A DNA stretch of 35,885 nt. Origin: Thiotrichaceae bacterium (GTDB taxonomy: Bacteria; Pseudomonadota; Gammaproteobacteria; Beggiatoales; Beggiatoaceae). Below the pieces are notes generated by a model. It made no database searches, was not told the origin of the DNA, and worked only from the letters and a program-made list of their open reading frames with translations. The DNA lies in NCBI GenBank assembly GCA_029939505.1, contig JAOZSV010000021.1, forward strand, positions 1-35,885. Direction: 5' to 3'. Position numbers and translations under genes: made by a program. Below are positions 33,437-35,885 of the stretch, piece by piece (positions within the stretch are counted from its first letter, which is position 1; each line of letters begins with the position of its first letter).

Positions 33437-33479
33437 TTCGAGGCTAAAGTTTTTTCTTTAAAAAAACTTTAGCCTCGAA
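33437..33479. repeat. TTCGAGGCTAAAG-type palindromic element in the RHS gene
   Basis: 43 bp: TTCGAGGCTAAAG, T-tract, loop, A-tract, CTTTAGCCTCGAA. It introduces a stop (TAA) after LEYVRG; the RHS sequence resumes with TDHFLTKMTDAAGQ immediately after it. Confidence 0.9.
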
Positions 33480-33501
33480 CACTGATCACTTTCTCACCAA
33501 G

Positions 33502-34596
33502 ATGACTGATGCGGCTGGACAAACGACAACCTACACCTATAATTCGTTTGGACAAACGCTAACGGCAGTCAATACTGATGTGCAACTGTTCAGCAATACT
33601 TATGACGACAACCACCGAATCATCGCTCAAGATGACAGTATCAGCGACAACCAACTAATTCATCTCTCCTACGATGAAGATAGCCAACCTGGCAAACTGA
33701 TCACGACGGTGACCAATCGCGTTGGCGATACCAAGATATACACCTTTGATGACAATAACCAATTGCTGAGTCTCAAAGATGAGTTAGGCTATACGGAAAC
33801 CTACACTTATGATGTTAACGGTAAACGCACCAGCGTCACTGATGCCAATGGTCAGACGACGCATTTTGAATATGATACCAACGGCAACCTTAAAACCCTC
33901 ACCGATGCCGCCAACCATCAGACGCAATTGACTTATGACGATGACAATCATTTATTGTCGGCAGAAAATGCGCTCGGCAAACATATCAACTTTGCTTACG
34001 AAAACAACCATTTAACGAGTATTACTGACCCGTTCAACCATGTAACACGCTACACCTACAACAATTATGGACAAGTGTTGACCAAAACCAGTCCACTTCA
34101 GGCTGTCACAACTTATGAATATGAGAATGGCCAACTGGTTCGTGTGATTAATCCAGAAGGCATTGTCTATACTTTAAGCTACGACGCGGCAGGGCGTTTA
34201 ACCACTCTGACGGATGTTGACCACAACACGACAACCCTTGCTTACGATGGTGTTGATCGGCTAAACAAAGTGATTAATCCATTAGGGCATGAAGTCAGCA
34301 TGACTTATGATAGTCGCAACAACCTACTGACTTTCACCGATGCAAATGGTCATGTCACGCACCGCCATTATGATGGTAGTGGCAAGATGGTAAGCCAAAT
34401 CAATGCGTTAGGTAAAAAAACGCGCTATGAATATGATGGCGAAGACCGTTTAATTCGGGTAATTGATGCTTTAGCGCAGGTCACGGAATTGGGTTATATT
34501 CGAGGTTTGAGTTTTTTAAAGAAAAACTCAAACCTCGAATGCTTCGGGGCGTTTAATTACTGTGAGCAATCCGCTTGGACAAACGCAAACGCTTGA
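33502..34596 (+). pseudogene. RHS/YD-repeat protein, middle part 1
   Basis: From 33480 the frame reads a series of YD repeats (YTYNSFGQTLTAVNT, YTYDVNGKRTSVTDANGQ, YEYENGQLVRVI, YDAAGRLTTLTD) with a period near 21 residues. Genuine RHS sequence ends at LGYI (34498), where the palindrome at 34499-34539 follows; residues after it to the stop at 34596 are out of frame. The ATG at 33502 is internal and is not a native start. Confidence 0.8.
34499..34539. repeat. TTCGAGGTTTGAG-type palindromic element in the RHS gene
   Basis: 41 bp: TTCGAGGTTTGAG, T-tract, loop, A-tract, CTCAAACCTCGAA. The arm differs from the other two families in the same gene, yet both arms changed together. It shifts the reading frame; RHS sequence resumes with SGRLITVSNPLGQT. 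Confidence 0.9.
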
Positions 34597-35314
34597 ATAT
34601 GATGCGGCTAATAATTTACTCAAGCGTTTTGACGCACTGGGCAAACAAGTCGTGTCGCTTAATTATGATGCGTTGAATAATCTGACTCAAGTGACGGATG
34701 CTTTGAACCAAAGTAGCCGTTTTGAGTATGACGAATTGAGTCGACTGACAAAAAGCACAGAACCGCTGAATCGGGTGAGCCAATTTGGTTATGACGATTT
34801 AAATCGGTTAGTGTCGAGTGTTGATGCGTTGACGGGGGAAAGTTCGCAAGGCTTTGATGCCGATGGCAATAAAGAGAGCCTGATTGATCCCAACGACAAT
34901 GAAACCCAATTTAACTTTGATTTAAGTGGTCGTTTGGTTCAAGAAACCTTAGCGACGAGTGACAAAGTTAAGTACACCTACAATGCCAAAGACTTGCTGG
35001 CACAACTTACCAATGGGCGAGGACAAAAACGCCAATTTGAATACGATGCGATAGGACGACTCACTCGTTGGACTGATCCCGATGGCTCCGTCTCTTATAC
35101 TTATGACAAGAATGGCAATGTCCTAACTGTCACTGATGCCAATGGCACCATTACCCGTTTCTACGATAAACTCAATCGCGTCACCAAATACACCGATACT
35201 CAGGGCAATACCCTACAATACGCCTACGATGAAGTCGGCAACTTGGTCACCTTAACTTATCCAGATGGCAAGCAAGTCCATTCGAGGCTAAAGTTTTTCT
35301 TCAAAAAACTTTAG
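34562..35314 (+). pseudogene. RHS/YD-repeat protein, middle part 2
   Basis: Homologous sequence starts at about 34543 (SGRLITVSNPLGQTQTLEYD) and continues through YD repeats (YDALNNLTQVTDALNQ, YDAIGRLTRWTDPDGS, YDKLNRVTKYTDTQG-like) to YPDGKQVH at 35280. The palindrome at 35281-35321 then causes a stop at 35314. Same gene as the neighbouring fragments. Confidence 0.8.
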
Positions 35315-35321
35315 CCTCGAA
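35281..35321. repeat. TTCGAGGCTAAAG-type palindromic element in the RHS gene
   Basis: 41 bp, same arm as 33437-33479 but with a loop shorter by two bases. It sits between YPDGKQVH and NEYDAASQLVKV. Confidence 0.9.
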
Positions 35322-35344
35322 ATGAATACGATGCTGCAAGTCAA

Positions 35345-35866
35345 TTGGTTAAAGTGATTGATTGGGCAAATCGTATCACTGAATATGATTATGATAAAAA
35401 TGGTCGTTTAATCAGCACCTTGCGTCCAAATGGCACCCATAAGACTCGTGTCTATGATAAGGCGGGACAACTGAAGCAACAGAAGGATATCGTGGTTGCC
35501 ACTTCTGAAGTGATTAGCCAATTTGATTTCAGCTACGACGCTGCTGGCAACATCGTTAAAGAAGAAACCAGCCCCGAAGTTGATCCAAACATTAATCTGG
35601 ATATGACCTATCAAGCAGCGAATCGCCTAGCCACCGTTGATGACAAAGTGGTACAATTCGATGCCGATGGTAATATGACAAAAGGGTCTTTGGCGGGTGA
35701 ATTGACGAACTTTGGGTTTGATTCACGCAATCGGTTAATTCAAGCTGACTCAACGGTTTATCGCTATGATGCTGAAAATCAACGGATTGGTGTTAATCAA
35801 ACCCAATATGTTATTAACTCTCAACCTGCGCTTAGGAATGAGGATTTTATAAAATCCCAAACTTAA
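35345..35866 (+). pseudogene. RHS/YD-repeat protein, C-terminal core part
   Basis: From about 35320 the frame reads NEYDAASQLVKVIDWANRI, then further YD repeats (YDKNGRLISTLRPNGT, YDAAGNIVKEETS, FGFDSRNRLIQAD), then YRYDAENQRIGVNQTQYVINSQPAL. RHS and YD proteins usually continue from here into the conserved core end (YGLGL-like) and a variable tip. Here the sequence breaks off at about 35829 and a stop follows at 35866. The last 34 bases carry a direct repeat AAATCCCAAA (35852-35861, 35876-35885), so another insertion probably begins there and extends past the window. No toxin tip is present. Confidence 0.75.
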
Positions 35867-35885
35867 GTTGGTAATAAATCCCAAA

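Overview
The window looks like chromosomal DNA of a large filamentous sulfur bacterium of the Beggiatoa/Thioploca/Thiomargarita type (Gammaproteobacteria). This is an inference from low-GC coding sequence, a TPR-CHAT caspase-like protein with FG-GAP repeats, cohesin/SdrD-type surface proteins, and many short palindromic repeats, including the GTAGGGTGGG and GGGAACGAG kinds. No rRNA, tRNA, CRISPR array or housekeeping operon was seen. This is accessory DNA with several layers of mobile-element damage.

Layout. 1-289: repeats. 290-5779 (-): a giant secreted modular protein with SdrD-B-like, BACON-like, beta-helix, cohesin, dockerin and beta-propeller regions, ending in a type IV pilin-like domain. 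5793-8289: a tandem duplication of about 1.25 kb. Each unit carries a consensus sigma-70 promoter, a short RNA closed by a 9-bp stem and ending in a U-run, and a KilA-N gene. 7996-9831 (-): two membrane proteins, the first truncated by that duplication and the second a membrane-TPR protein. 10282-11544: a TnpB gene. 11619-17380: a divergent sigma-like protein, a single-pass membrane protein and a secreted FG-GAP/TPR/CHAT protease, likely one functional unit. 17679-18269 (-): an orphan PD-(D/E)XK nuclease. 18641-19213: a small gene, then a mosaic of relics (start of a restriction-modification gene, two palindromic elements, a frameshifted cold-shock domain).

19268-29420 is the most system-like region. 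A type IIG (Eco57I-like) nuclease-methyltransferase is followed after 12 bp by a 1305-residue SF2 helicase, which overlaps by 14 bp a 1069-residue protein I cannot assign. It is probably a three-gene defence operon. A decayed copy of the methylase gene lies on its far side (29645-30622). 30746-31780 is an IS630-family element with both ends and its TA target duplication visible. It cut a gene whose remaining 3' end resembles NrfD. 32360-35866 is a secreted RHS/YD-repeat protein broken by an indel, three palindromic insertions and probably a fourth insertion at the window edge.

A theme of the window is a family of 33-43 bp palindromes built as arm, T-tract, short loop, A-tract, complementary arm. 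The arm sequence differs between copies but the two arms always stay complementary. Copies sit in intergenic DNA, in relics and inside genes; one is an exact in-frame insertion in a KilA-N gene.
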